The notes under the pieces: generated by a model
What the model was told of the DNA's origin: nothing
Databases searched by the model: none
Seen by the model: only the letters and a program-made list of their open reading frames with translations
Source of the DNA: Paulownia fortunei
Taxonomy: Eukaryota > Streptophyta > Magnoliopsida > Lamiales > Paulowniaceae
Reading direction: 5' to 3'
Length of the DNA stretch: 64,000 nucleotides
NCBI GenBank assembly: GCA_019321725.1
Contig: CM033109.1
Span: 10,881,993 to 10,945,992, forward strand
Shown here: in pieces, positions 9,710 through 21,190 of the stretch
Layout of the letters: the number at the start of each line of letters is the position of its first letter
Position numbering within the stretch: the first letter of the stretch is position 1
Position numbers and translations under genes: made by a program

Positions 9710-11815
9710 TCAATCACTCCCACCGTTCCCGTCGTTGTTCCATCTGTGTCCTCCTCTTGATCTTCCTCTGAATCCGACTGATCTTGTTTTCGTACCTACC
9801 TTGATCCAATCATCAAAACATGGTTGGGCTTCTAAATTTTCGGGAGACAACGTTGAACGTTTCTCACTCAATATATTACCTCCCGCACTGAAAACTTGTT
9901 CCACTGCAATGGTTGAAGCAGGTGAAGCAAGTATCTCCTTCATCACAGACAAAATTGGATACGTTTGCTCCTTTTGCGACCACCATCGCAAAATATCGAA
10001 CTCTCCATCGTCATCTGTATCATTAAACTCAAATGAAACATTAAAATAACTCTCAAGTTCTTGACTAGAACTTGAGGATCCTCGAGGACGTTTAGTTCGT
10101 TCCCTAAGTAAAAGTTGTGCTGCCGTAAGTTTAAAACCACTACTACTACTAGTTTTATGTATATCAACTTGAGTTGATTGTGGACCATATTTGGAACTGT
10201 ATTTATTATAAAATTCATTTAAAAGTGTTCTAATTTTAAATATAATATTATTAATATCTATAGTATAATCATTTTCATTACGTGTTAAAGCATTGTAATA
10301 AATTAATAACAAGTCTTGTAAACTATCTAATTTAAGTTTAGGATAAAAAACAACAGCAATTAAATTAATATCTGGAATTTCATAAAAATATTTTTCCCAT
10401 TTCAACTGCATTGATAAAGCACAATTTACTAAATTTTCATCTTGGGAGTTAATATTTTCATGTAAAACTGATGCAATATTACAAAAATTTAATAATACTA
10501 AATGAGAAGTTGGGGAATAAACACTAGATAATTGTAAAGTAGCATCATTAAATATTTTTAAAATATTACAAATTTTTTCACATATTGTCCAATGATGTGG
10601 ATATAAATGAAAAGGAGTAGAAATAATTTATATAAAAAATTGACATAATAAATCTTTATAGTCGATTGATTCTTCTAATAATCTATATGTTGAATTCCAA
10701 CGGGTTGGAACATCCTGTGGAAATTTTTTAGGCCTTACACCATTAGCCTTACAAAATCTAAACTATTGTTTATTAATATGTGGATGTGTCCATAAATAAG
10801 AAAATGCTTGTCTAATTGGTTTAAGTTGATTATTTAAAACTTTTAAGCCATCTTGTACACATAAATTTAAAATATGACATATACATCTAATATGAAAAAA
10901 TTTACTACCAATTGATGGTTCACATACAACTTTAAGATCACCAATACTAGCATTATTAGCTGCAGCATTGTCAAATGATATTGAAAAAAATTTATTAACT
11001 AAATTATATTCTTCTAATATTAAAAATATAATTTATGAAATATTTGTCGCTGTGTGTGGACTATCAAAAACTCTAAATGTAAGTAATCTTTTTTGAAGTG
11101 TCCAAGAATCATCAATTTAATAACATGTAATACCCATATATGAATGTATTTGTCAATGATCACTCCAAATATCACTACATAAAGAAAATTTATTATTTAC
11201 ATTATTTAATAATTCTTTTAACTCTTTTTTAGATTTATTATATAATTTTTTTACATAGCGTGTTAGTGTGGTTCGTGGAACACCTTTAGCTGCCGGATTA
11301 TATGTTGTTTGAATTAATTCATTAAAAAAGAATTTATTTGCAAAACTAAAACTAAGATGTTCAACAGAAATAAATTTACCTAAATTTTCTCTACATCTAA
11401 CATCATTATATTTAAATAAAGAAAGATCATTACCTCCACCGGCGCCGGAAGATGCGAATGATGGCATTTGAGTTTGGGTATGATCAATGCCAAATTCTAC
11501 TGGATGCTTCTTCTCCACATGTCTTTTCAAGGATCCATAACCGCCTCCGAATTGAAATTTGTAAGATTGCGAACAATATTTACACTTTGCTCGCATCTCT
11601 CCATTTGGAAATGTCATTTTATCAAAATATTTAGTAAAAATAGAAGATTTGAGAGATGAAATAGATCGAGTGTGAGCATCACTCATTATTTCTTGAGTAG
11701 TATACAAGTGAGTTTGCTCTTCATCACTTAACTCAACTTCACAATCGATGTTGAACCTTGGTTGCTCGTCGGTTGCGGGCATTTTTCCCTTACCTCTATT
11801 GCTTGAACCGACCAT
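9710..11815 (-). pseudogene. hAT transposase (BED zinc finger, C-terminal dimerisation domain) with in-frame stops
   Basis: DNA transposase of the Ac/RICESLEEPER-like hAT group. It stays in one frame from the ATG at 11815 to the stop at 9710 (702 codons), so there is no net frameshift. I read internal stops at 11153-11155 (TGA where a Trp follows DIWSDH in this family), 11117-11119, 11033-11035, 10763-10765 (TAG) and 10628-10630. The N-terminus has a BED finger: C78-x2-C81 and H99-x4-H104. The C-terminus has the hAT dimerisation region with YPILSVMKEILASPAS and NILSEKRSTLSPENLEA. The protein cannot be made full length. Confidence 0.88.
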
Positions 11816-12180
11816 TTTTTGATAAATGATAAAAAATTAGTATATAGAATTGAATAATAAATAATTAAAGATGAAATAAATAAAATATGAAAAAAAAATT
11901 AATGAAAAAATTAAAATAATATAGAATTGAGAATGAATAATTAAGAGTGAAGATTAGAGAATTGAGACTTGATTGAGAGTTGAGAGTTGAAGTGTGGAAA
12001 AAATAAAGAATTGATGGGTATTTATAGAAGAAATTTAAAAAAAATTTAAAAAAAAAAATTAAAAAAGTCAAACGGTCAAAATTTGACCGTTTGACTTTGG
12101 TGGCAACGGTAAAAAATTTGACCGTTGCCATAAGAGAGTCGTTGCCATTGGCAATGACTCTGTGATTTTTCTTTTTTTTT

Positions 12181-12280
12181 CTTGAACCGCTGGTCAGCCC
12201 GGCGGTTCACGGGTCCGAAAATCCACGGGCCGGTTACGGATCCGCAGGTCGGACCCGTGGTTAACGGGTTTTGTGGTCAG
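12181..12280. repeat. GC-rich subterminal zone of the hAT element (right)
   Basis: Contains GGCGGTTCACGGGTCC, CGGGCCGGTTACGG and GACCCGTGGTTAACGGG, mirroring the left subterminal zone. It ends at the TTTGTGGTCAG terminus beside the right CTTGAAAGT. Confidence 0.75.
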
Positions 12281-12306
12281 CTTGAAAGTCAAAGACCTAC
12301 ATTTGG

Positions 12307-12308
12307 TC

Positions 12309-12334
<26 letters not shown>
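12307..12334. repeat. (CT)n microsatellite
   Basis: A pure CT dinucleotide run of about 14 units just outside the hAT right end, followed by a shorter CT-rich stretch. Confidence 0.9.
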
Positions 12335-12341
<7 letters not shown>

Positions 12342-12950
12342 TTTTCAAAGAAATGGAAATGGAAGGAATGAAAATAATCTCATCAGTCTCTGTCCTTTAT
12401 GAATTGGATTCAATTTTATTTTCATTTTGTAAAAATATTTTCTTAATATTTGTTTGATAAGATTCCTTTAGAGAATTTTAAAATAAAATATATTTGAGTT
12501 AGAGTTGTAAAATCTGACCAATTGAATTGATAGATTAATTTGACTTTTATTTTGAACAAAAAATATTTGATTTTCTTATTTTCTAGTATAAAAAATATTT
12601 TTTGAAAATAGGTGTGTATTTTCAAAAACAGGATATAAACTTTAAAAATAGGATTGAAAACTATGGTGTGTGCTTTAAAAATATTTCACAAAACAAATAA
12701 AAAAAACAAGCAAAACAAACAAATTTTTTGAATTCAAAATGAAAAAATATTTTTGGAAAATGAAATCAATCATAGCATAATTCGATGCTTTATCTCTCAT
12801 TTTTAAGGGTTCTCACTAATTTTATTACTTTATTTTATTAAACTAAATATTCTAATAAGTAACATTATTAGTATTGTGTTTTTAGGGATCAGATTTTGCT
12901 ATAGTTCTTGCATTAATATCTAATAAAAATTTGATGTAGTGTTGAAAATT

Positions 12951-12975
12951 TATATATATATATATATATATATAT
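12951..12975. repeat. (TA)n microsatellite
   Basis: An uninterrupted TA run of about 12 units. Confidence 0.9.
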
Positions 12976-13306
12976 TGTTTTATTTTGTCATTGGGCGATC
13001 TCATGTATTTATTTATAAGGACTTTTGCGATGCTATAGTGAGTGGAGTTTGTCACACTTATCCATTAATTTATTTTTTAATTACTTTTCGTAATTTGATT
13101 TTTCTTCTAAATCTTCATTTACCAAATCGGAGTTAGAGTTGGGTGTCTAAGTGATTTTATTTCATTTTATTTTCAGTATTTTTAGTAGGGTTTTATTGAT
13201 TTTTATATAAAATTAAAATATATTTGGATAATTATTATCGATTGAAAATTTATATGATTAAAAATAAAATTATGGTTGGTTCATTATTTTCAATGGAATC
13301 ATTTCA

Positions 13307-13326
13307 ATATATATATATATATATAT
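13307..13326. repeat. (AT)n microsatellite
   Basis: An uninterrupted AT run of about 10 units. Confidence 0.85.
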
Positions 13327-13410
13327 TTAATATTAAGTGATTTAATAGTGGTATAATCCATAATTAACATTTTATATGAGTTATATATTTTAGTAGAATA
13401 AATTATAAGT

Positions 13411-13600
13411 GGTGAATCCTATATTAATAATGTAATTAAAATAAAAATATATTAATAAGTTAGTGGACTGTTATAGTTCCCATATTAAGGATATAGATGA
13501 TAATAAAAATATATGAATAAAAGTCAGTTGGTAGTTGTGGTTCCCATATTAATGATATAAACAGTAATAAAAATATATAATAAGAGTTAGTAAATAGTTT
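13411..13600. repeat. three imperfect 61-64 bp tandem repeats
   Basis: Three units share TTCCCATATTAA-GATATA followed by AATAAAAATATAT and an AGTTAGT-like end. Their cores begin at 13417, 13478 and 13542. Divergence is high in the first unit. The array stops just before the left terminus of the Harbinger-type element. Confidence 0.7.
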
Positions 13601-14898
13601 GTTGATCCCCAGGCCCCATTTGGGAATGTGGACGGGATTATTAAGATTAATTGGATATAATAAGATTACATTGTTCATAGATATTATAATAGTTGGAAGT
13701 TTTATGTTTGGATTGTATGATTAGAAATATGAGAAATTATATAATATTAATGTGAATAAAAATACATTGCAACTCAATTCAAGTACCAACCATCTTCAAG
13801 AACCAGCTGGACAGCTTTTCTTGTTTGAATGCACCAGCTGCTCTTCTGCATCTCAAAATTTCCAGCTGTAATTCTGTTTTCTGGCTGAAATCAAAGTCAT
13901 CATTGCTTGGTAATTTGTACTATCGATTAACATTTTGTCCTGTAAATTACTACCTCTAAAAATTTTGTAATCTTTGCCCTTCACATAGCATGCAAATTGG
14001 GTGGGTTGAAGTCCAATTGCCATTGACGTCACATTGCATTGCTACTCACCGGATCGAACCACATAAACTCCATAATTTCAAGGTAATGCTCCTATATGTT
14101 CCAAATCAACAAATATATATTTGTCCTTTTCTAGTATATTGAGATCCCCAAATAAGCAAATATGCAATTTATATGTAAATTTTTATTTAAATTGTCAGTT
14201 GGGGTTTGCCACATCTATTTCAATGATGTTAGGGTTTGGTAAAAAATTTCCCATAAAAGAAGAATGTATTACTAAAAATTATTTTTGACATATGGCTATG
14301 ATACCTATTACACACTTCAATTATTCAAAGCAATTGAAATGAATATATTAGCATTTTAATAAAAATAATAAGTTGCATAATTTTGAGCACTTAATATAAT
14401 TTTTATACTTTGTTTACCAAATTGTGCTTTGTAGAATTAATTATAATTGGCCAAGGAATGAAGCTTCAGTTCCTAATCTTTCAATTGTTAAATATACTCC
14501 ATTGGCTAATGTAATTTATTACTGACTCCAAATCTAGCCCATCAAACATATATCCAAGAACTACAATTTAATTGAATGAAGTAGATATTGTCAATGTGTA
14601 ATAATTCAAGTTGTTGTCATGGATATGTCCATTTATATAAATATCATTTGTTCATATACGACTGAAACCGAATTTGTCATATGTTCTTATTCAATTGTAT
14701 GTGGTTGGGCTTTTGGCCATCTTTTTTTGCCATGTAATTACTTTTCAACCATATCTATTATACTCAACTTACTTGTATATGGTTCGAAGAGGTTTCTTGC
14801 AATGAGAAATAATTATAATAGTTGGGCAAGATAGTTAGGCCAACACGAGCTCATCTCTATATAGAGAGGGTGTTCAAGAAGAACATAAGCGTTATCTA

Positions 14899-15292
14899 TG
14901 TGGCTACCAATCGAGAGTGTAGACTTCGTGGAACAACAATAATTTTGGAAGGCGATTTATGTCATATCCTATAAGAGGGGTAAGTTTATATACTTTATTT
15001 ATTTTTAATATGAACTATGTCCATTTGATATTACTCCCTTTATAATTACATGCAGTCAAATAACCACGAATTCTTCATTTGGTGTGATGCGGAAATGTGT
15101 GATCGTTCGAAGAAAATTATTCCTAGTTTGTTATAATGAATTAATACTTTACAAGATAATTTGTCTTTATATAAGCAAAGGCAAAAACAATGGTAGTTTT
15201 ATTCAGTTATGTTGTGGATTGTGACATTGGTAGCTATTTGTTTGCGTTTTCTCAATTTTATGTGGTTCACAGAGAACACACTAAGTTTGTGA
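14899..15292 (+). pseudogene. GRF-type zinc-finger protein, two-exon pseudogene
   Basis: Exon 1 (14899-14979) encodes a CGYQSRV-stop-TSWNNNN segment ending FGRRFMSYPIRG. This matches the GRF zinc-finger pattern in which a Cys-Gly start is followed by a TSW and a GRRF motif. A GT donor at 14980 and AG acceptor at 15054-15055 join it in phase to exon 2 (from 15056): HEFFIWCDAEMCDR then SKKIIPSLL, the second half of the finger. The same frame continues through stops at 15134-15139 and near 15191 into a hydrophobic helix (VMLWIVTLVAICLRFL), ending with TGA at 15292. Small plant GRF proteins often end in a coiled coil and one membrane helix, which fits. At least four in-frame stops make it dead. 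The 5' end is not identifiable. Confidence 0.65.
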
Positions 15293-15369
15293 GATTTGAG
15301 TGAACTAGTCTATTATATGAAAGCTTGTATGCTGCTTTTAGAATTTGCTAAGACAATGCTTGACATGTC

Positions 15370-15535
15370 TTTAGCAGAATACTCTTGTTATGTTGTTAAT
15401 GACTAATTCTGCTAAATATTATTGTTATGTTGTTAATGACTAATTCTGATTCCACCATGCAACTATCGTGTGATCAAGGCAGGATTCAGGTTGTTAGCAA
15501 GATACTATTGTTTTGTTGTTAATAACTAATTCTGG
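15370..15535. repeat. three imperfect copies of a ~40-bp repeat
   Basis: The motif TTGTTATGTTGTTAATGACT followed by AATTCTG occurs twice in tandem at about 15387 and 15422. A third, diverged copy (TTGTTTTGTTGTTAATAACT) lies near 15510. There is no coding role. Confidence 0.7.
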
Positions 15536-16499
15536 GTCCACGCTATTGCTACTAAATAATGTACCTATTACATGTGTATTTGACCAAGTCAATTTCATTT
15601 GAATGTAAATTTGCAAAATATTACATTTGTGCCATTCATTATGTTACCTTTATAAAAGTAATGCATCGTACATTCATATTGTAAATGCTAGTTGCATTAC
15701 CATGATTATTGCGTGATATGAAAATAATCCACTAGTCTAGTATAGCAATGAATCATGTTTAGCAAATCACTTCCCTGGCATAAGAACATTGGATATTAAA
15801 CATTGAACATTGAAAATGTACTATATATTGAAAACTGAAATTGCAGTAACATAAGTATCCATGTCAAACCTCCACAACATCCATAAATGTTGTTAAGATT
15901 GGTTTCTTGCCACATATTTGACTTTAACCATTTGTTTTCCTTTTAACTTGAAATTAAATATTACTAAGATTGGTTATGGTAGTACCCAAAATTCTATTTA
16001 AAACAGATATATAAAATTTCAAGTTAAATATAATTTTAATCTTGATAGCATTTTCATATTATATAATCAAAAATAGTTTAAATTAAGTGGAGTGAATTAA
16101 CATATAGAGGCAGCCTTATTGACGATTTAGTAACCAAATTTTTAATTTTTTTGACAATGCTTACTAATGTTCAAATTGAATGACAATTTGTGTTCATTGA
16201 CAATTCCATTTGATTGACTATTTGAAGACTTTTATTATTATTAGACAATTCATATTCATTGACAAGATCAATCAAACAATAGACAAAACGAATACAACTG
16301 TATTAAATTATGTGCCTTTGTTTAGTATAAGCACACTTTCTTCATCCATATATTAAAATAGGGGTTTGTAAGATTCTTAAATGACCACTTGATAAGTTGG
16401 TTTTATAATAACAAATTAAGTATTTCTAGACTAATTATTTGATTGATCTCAAGTAATTTATCTAATTTTTATGCGTGTTTAGATGCATTACAGAATAAT
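15536..16499. other. AT-rich interior of the Harbinger-type element, nothing recognised
   Basis: I see no open frame with a known domain here. A few short TTGACAATT-like repeats near 16150-16270 are the only structure. Confidence 0.5.
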
Positions 16500-17900
16500 T
16501 TTCCAAAATTCAAGTCAACAAGGAAAATGAGGGACAAAACAAGCTAAAAATATAAACAAAAAGAAGGCATGCCACAACACAGTCATACCATGCTGCGGCA
16601 TGACCTAAAAAAGAAGAAAAACAAGCAAAAAGAAGCATGCCGCGGCATACCAGTCCAGTAGCTAGCATGCCGTGGGCATGCCTTAGCATAAAACGCATGC
16701 CCCGGCATGGTCTGAGCATGCCCCAACATGGTCACATTTTCTACAAGTGGTTTAGTTTTTCTTTTCACCCGATTTTAAGGAAATAAAGGAGATATGATGG
16801 GAGACACTTGAACCAAATTTTATGGGCTAAAAAGTGTCATAAAATAAAGAAAAATAAGGTTAAAAAGAAGGAAAATGATTGCTAAAAGAGGAGATAAGAT
16901 AACTAAGAAATGAGTTAGCTACAACTTGCTAAAGAGGGAGTTTTGGTGGAGATAAAAAGGGAAGAACAACCAAGAAAAAAGGAGGGATGATTTCAGGGGC
17001 TCTTTTGAAGACTATTAGGAGAAGAAAAGAGGAGCAATCATCTTGAGAAGTTGGGGAGAAGATTTGCATCAACAAAGGAAGTCATTCTTGGAGTCAATAA
17101 GAGCTTCAACTGTTCCTCCCACTTCATAAATTGGCGAACAATTTCCATGCTCTTTCTTATATATTTCTTGAAGTTGTATTCATCTATGAGAAACTGAACT
17201 TTTATTTCTAGAGGATGATGTAACCTAATTTGATCCTATATTTTGAGTTCTAAACATTATTAGTTCAAGTTATTCATCTTGTTTGTGTTATCTTGTTTAG
17301 TATTGCATCTTGATTATTTGACCATTAATTGAGATTGTTTGATGTATGAGATTCGACACTTGAGAGAGGAAGATTATACATGGTTATAAGGATAACACAA
17401 CCTAGGAATCATAGAGTTGAGAAGCTTATGAAACTTTTGAAGTTTTGAAGAAGAATTTATTGAACTTTTATAGAGTTTTATTATTGAATTTTTATAAAAA
17501 TATCAAAATTAATGTTGGAATTCATAATCAATTCGGCACTCGATAAAGGAAATTGATGAGTTTAGGAATTCTTAACTTACATGTATTATTGACTTGAATT
17601 GATATGTTTGGAAGGAATAATATATGTGATAATTAGGTGAGTCATTGCTCTAGGATTTCTTACTTATAAGGTGTTTGTTATATTGCTTCTAAGAACTCCA
17701 CTCTTACCTTTGCATTTTGTTATCTTACTTTACTTTGTTTTCCAATCATCATTTAATTTTCTAGATAAAATTGGGACTATTTGAACTATGGTACTTAATG
17801 CATTTTTTGATTACAATCCTTGTGGATACGATACTCAAATCACTGTTGTATTAAAACTTGACACCGTGCACTTGTGGTTTGTAAAAAATTTCATGAATAC
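16500..17900. mobile_element. LTR-like nested fragment, non-coding
   Basis: The segment starts with a GCATGCC-rich cluster. It contains a purine-rich stretch and ends with GATACGATACTC and TGACACCGTGCACTTG. The latter resembles the end of plant gypsy LTRs, where a line about 'cgatact...ttgacac...cacttg' is common. There are no pol domains and I could not fix the ends or a target duplication. The reading as a solo LTR or remnant is an inference. Confidence 0.4.
16566..16735. repeat. cluster of GCATGCC half-palindromes
   Basis: In about 170 bp the heptamer GCATGCC, GGCATGC or close variants occurs about eight times, several as near-perfect palindromes such as GCATGCCGCGGCAT and AGCATGCCGTGGGCATGCC. 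The cluster is GC-rich against an AT-rich background and could fold into hairpins. Confidence 0.75.
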
Positions 17901-18149
17901 CACTCAACTGCAAATGTCTTATACAAATGCTAATAGTCTAAAAAGGAATCCTTCAATCATGTAATTTCATTGACAATTCAATATGCCTTCCACTGTAGCC
18001 TTGTATCCAATTTCAAAGCATCACACATGGCTAATAGGAAAATAAGTGTGTTGTTGTCTCTCTTGATGAAATGATGTAGATTTTTTACAAAGAAATTTTT
18101 GTTCAAGAGCTAAAATTTTCCTTTGTTTGATCATATATTTCAAAACACT

Positions 18150-18963
18150 TATTTGTCGTTCATCTGAAAAAAATTGCTCCAAAATCATATAAGACAAGAA
18201 GATTTCTTGTATGATTTAGAATGGGTTGAGGCCATTGATAATTTGTTTATTGATGTGTTAGTGGATCAAACTACAATTGGAAAATTTGTGGCTGGTCATG
18301 TTAATGCACATGTAGTTGTGATTGGACAAGATGTTGTGAACAAAGAATTTAACAAAGCATTCACATATGATTATTGCACGAGTAGACTTAGAAATATTGA
18401 GAAAAGACACTTAGTGTTTAATTGGATAATCAATATCTTTTAGGTATGCATATATGTTATGTATTAATTAGGTTGTAATTAATACAATTATGTCAATACA
18501 CAACTTAAAATAGTATGTTATGTTATGTTTTTGTAGATGAATAGTTTTGGGTATGCATATTAACAATACGGAGACTCAAGTTGGGATGCACTCTAAAATT
18601 TTTTTGGAAGAGCACCAGTTGTCCATGACCTTATTGAAGAGGATATTATCAATATTTCATTTGATGCTGAAGACGTGGATGGGGGAAATGAAGCTCCAAA
18701 TGAAGCTGCACTTTCACTAATCAATATATCATCCATGACTGAATTAGGTACTAAACTAAGCTTTCACAGTTCTGTATTTTCTTATGTTTCCTCATGTATC
18801 TTTTATTATGATGTCTTATTTTCCTGTTTCAATGTTGTATCAAGTTCGGCATGCTACCAATAAATATTGTGGTGTGTCAACTTATAAAATGTCCCATATT
18901 CACCAAGATGAACAATTTTCTCAAGCACTACTAAGTCAACAATCTTCACAAGCACCATTATAA
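18150..18963 (+). pseudogene. Harbinger MYB/SANT-like ORF (ORF1), decayed
   Basis: DNA-binding partner ORF found in PIF/Harbinger transposons, of the Myb/SANT-like (Myb_DNA-bind_3) type. The first exon encodes EWVEAIDNLFIDVLVDQTT and ends LRNIEKRHLVFNWIINIF with the spaced W, L and F residues of that domain. A second exon from about 18537 encodes MNSFGYAY, a TAA (18561-18563), QYGDSSWDAL, another TAA (18594-18596), then GRAPVVHDLIEEDIINI and an acidic region. A last segment (about 18845-18963) encodes HQDEQFSQALLSQQSSQAPL before TAA. The two internal stops show it is not functional. It faces the nuclease gene, as in other Harbinger elements. Confidence 0.7.
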
Positions 18964-19085
18964 GCCATTACTAGTAAATGTTTTAGTTCCTGCCACTATG
19001 ACTAGGTTGTTCATTTTCTTTCTCATATTTTGTTTGTTTAAGAGTAGATCAATTTGTAACAAGATATTGTTGAGTACGGAATAAG

Positions 19086-19310
19086 CTATAACAAGATATT
19101 GGTGATCAATTTGTAACAAGATTTTGGAATTGATATGGGGATCAGCTTTAAGTCTATTCTTGGGAATGCTTGGAGCATAGTCTGCTCCAAAATTCCAAGA
19201 TATCTCACCTTAAATCCATTATCCCATTTCCAACCTCTAACCATGAGGTCTTTTAATGCAGAAACCAATACTTGCTCTTCTCTGACTATCTAAGATCTTC
19301 TAGTGTTATT
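19086..19310 (-). pseudogene. second Myb/SANT-like fragment, opposite orientation
   Basis: On the minus strand the frame reads RRS-stop-IVREEQ then VLVSALKDLMVRGWKWDNGF and LEQTMLQAFPRIDLKLIP. This is the N-terminal half of another Myb/SANT-like transposon protein, whose usual opening is RRTWT-x-EE-x-VLV-x-ALKDL. A TAG stands where the conserved Trp is expected. It is not part of the plus-strand ORF1 at 18150-18963, so it probably comes from a different Harbinger family inserted or rearranged here. Confidence 0.65.
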
Positions 19311-19764
19311 TGTTTTTCAGGCAGGACCACTCCTGCTAATACTAGAGGATGAATTCATATTCCCTAATAACACAAAACTTATATCACAATTAATTAAAAG
19401 GGGAAAACTATTAATAGATTTTCTAGTTTTATTGAATTTTAATTTCATATTTATCATAGACAACTTGGGAAGTTTAGTTGTATATGGATATTAAGAGCAG
19501 ACATATTACTCACAAACATGGATTCTCTATTAAAACTCATCAACAAGGATATAATAATGTGTTGGATGGTGTAATAACTTGAGCATAAAGATGTTCATAA
19601 ATAAATTCCAAATAATGCTAAGCGTCGTATTTTATACATCATATTAATAATAAATTCAATGAACAACAAATATCTCAACATACATTGAAGAAATGGAGAA
19701 TATGTCTAATACTTGTAAATAAGTAAGGACATTAAACGACATATATTATTATTCCTACACTAAC

Positions 19765-21190
19765 GTCCCTCTCTCCATTCAGTGTACATAGCCATTTCAA
19801 GATTATCCTTCTAAGTAGTCTATAATTGAGATGACTCAACTTGTTCCACGAAATTATTATCCTTTTCATTGCACTGGTCATGCATATAATCTGGAAGTTC
19901 AGTCTCTAAAGGGTTAATGGCCATGATAGTATAAATAAATTGTGAAGTAAGCAACATGCCATAATTATGCAGTTTCAAATCTTGATAGGATAATAGGAAT
20001 TACTCCTAAGAATGACCCATTGTGACTTAAGCAAACCAAATGACATCTCTATAGCATTACACGCCTTAGCATGCTTCAAGTTGAACAATTCTTGATGGTT
20101 TTAAGGTGCGGAGGTCCCATCATCCCATTCATCCAAATGGTATCTAACACCTCTATATGGTGCTAGAAAACTAGCACCGTTTGTGTACCCACAATCACAT
20201 AGGTAATAATTTCCTATAACGTTGATTGTAAATATTATTATATTTAATGTTCCTCTTAAAAGATAAAGTAAATGGAACATTGACATGTATATATTGAAAG
20301 TCGAATTCAAATACATATTTCATACTACTTGGAACTCTCAAACTATTTGGTCTATTGATGGCATCTCGTAAAACTTTGCTATCAGCAGTAAAACCCTCAA
20401 ACCACTTAATATGTACACAAAACTTCATGTTTTCATCACATACGCCAAGGATATTAACCACAATTTCCCTTTTTTTGTTCCTATATCAAGCTTTGTCGGT
20501 TTGAGGAACTCTCACTTTAATATAAGTGTCATCTAATGCACCTAGGCAACCCTATGCATTACAAAACATAAACTTTAGTACTTTATGTAATACTAACATA
20601 GCAATAGAAATATTTAAAAAATATGTAAATATAGTAGTAACGCACTAAAGTTACCTTAAACTATTTGCACCTCTCATTTGTGCATTTATCCTTAATTGGC
20701 TCTAGGTTAACAAATAGTACTGTGTGTAGCCTAAGTAATGTTATAAGCATAATATTGAAATGTTTGCTAATTGTGTACCTAGATCGCTTAAAATTAAACT
20801 TAACAACTCGATTTTATGATAGGCTAAAACAGTCAAGAAAATTGCCACTTGTTCATTAAGTTGGACATGTCTTGTATGGACAATTCCACTTACATTCCCA
20901 AGGAGGAAACACAAGCAAGCAAAGATATTTCTATCCATTTGCATGTTGTCAATACATGTCTCATTACTAATATTTATAAGATTACACAAATGTTCTATTT
21001 GTTTTGGTATTCGATCAGTTAATCTGTAAGCTATTTGCCTACCACTTCTTAAACAACGACGGCCACATGGCATCACACATGCTTGGTATACACAAATAAA
21101 TGCTGAGAAAGAAATTTTAATCAATGTCACGATTGATCTATCGCCATAAATACATGTTGATGTTCTGTATCAACATCCTGATCCATCTAT
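19765..21190 (-). pseudogene. Harbinger DDE nuclease (ALP1/HARBI1-like), decayed
   Basis: Transposase of the PIF/Harbinger type. Reading leftwards from about 21190, the N-terminus has MDQDVDTEHQ and then a helix-turn-helix-like region with MQMDRNIFACLCFLLGNVSG and VQLNEQVAIFLTVLAYHK. The DDE core follows: GCLGALDDTYIKVRVPQTDK (first Asp), WFEGFTADSKVLRDAINRPN (second Asp), then NGASFLAPYRGVRYHLDEW and HAKACNAIEMSFGLLKSQW (Glu). The three acidic residues are still visible. There is an early stop near 21131-21136, a frame change near 20830, a TGA near 20488 and a TAA near 20104. It is therefore inactive. Confidence 0.82.

Larger units (their letters stand above)
9004..12280 (-). mobile_element. 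hAT-superfamily DNA transposon, complete but defective
   Basis: A 3.28-kb element bounded on both sides by the identical 9-mer CTTGAAAGT (8995-9003 and 12281-12289), which contains the 8-bp target duplication expected of hAT. The termini are imperfect inverted repeats: left GACCTGATCACGG, right (reverse complement) GCTGACCACAA. Both ends have GC-rich subterminal zones full of GGTTCCGG/CCGGTT-type motifs, typical of plant hAT ends. The interior holds one minus-strand transposase with several in-frame stops, so the element is non-autonomous now. Exact end bases are uncertain by 1-3 nt. Confidence 0.85.
12290..13410. other. AT-rich spacer between hAT and Harbinger elements, no gene seen
   Basis: Apart from a CT microsatellite at 12307-12334 and TA/AT runs at 12951-12975 and 13307-13326, I see nothing coding or structured. 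The sequence is AT-rich. Confidence 0.6.

Noticed and set aside
13411..13600. Possible CRISPR-like array of regular repeats
   Set aside because: Repeats of 61-64 bp are adjacent and diverged with no spacers, in a plant nuclear genome. They are an ordinary minisatellite.
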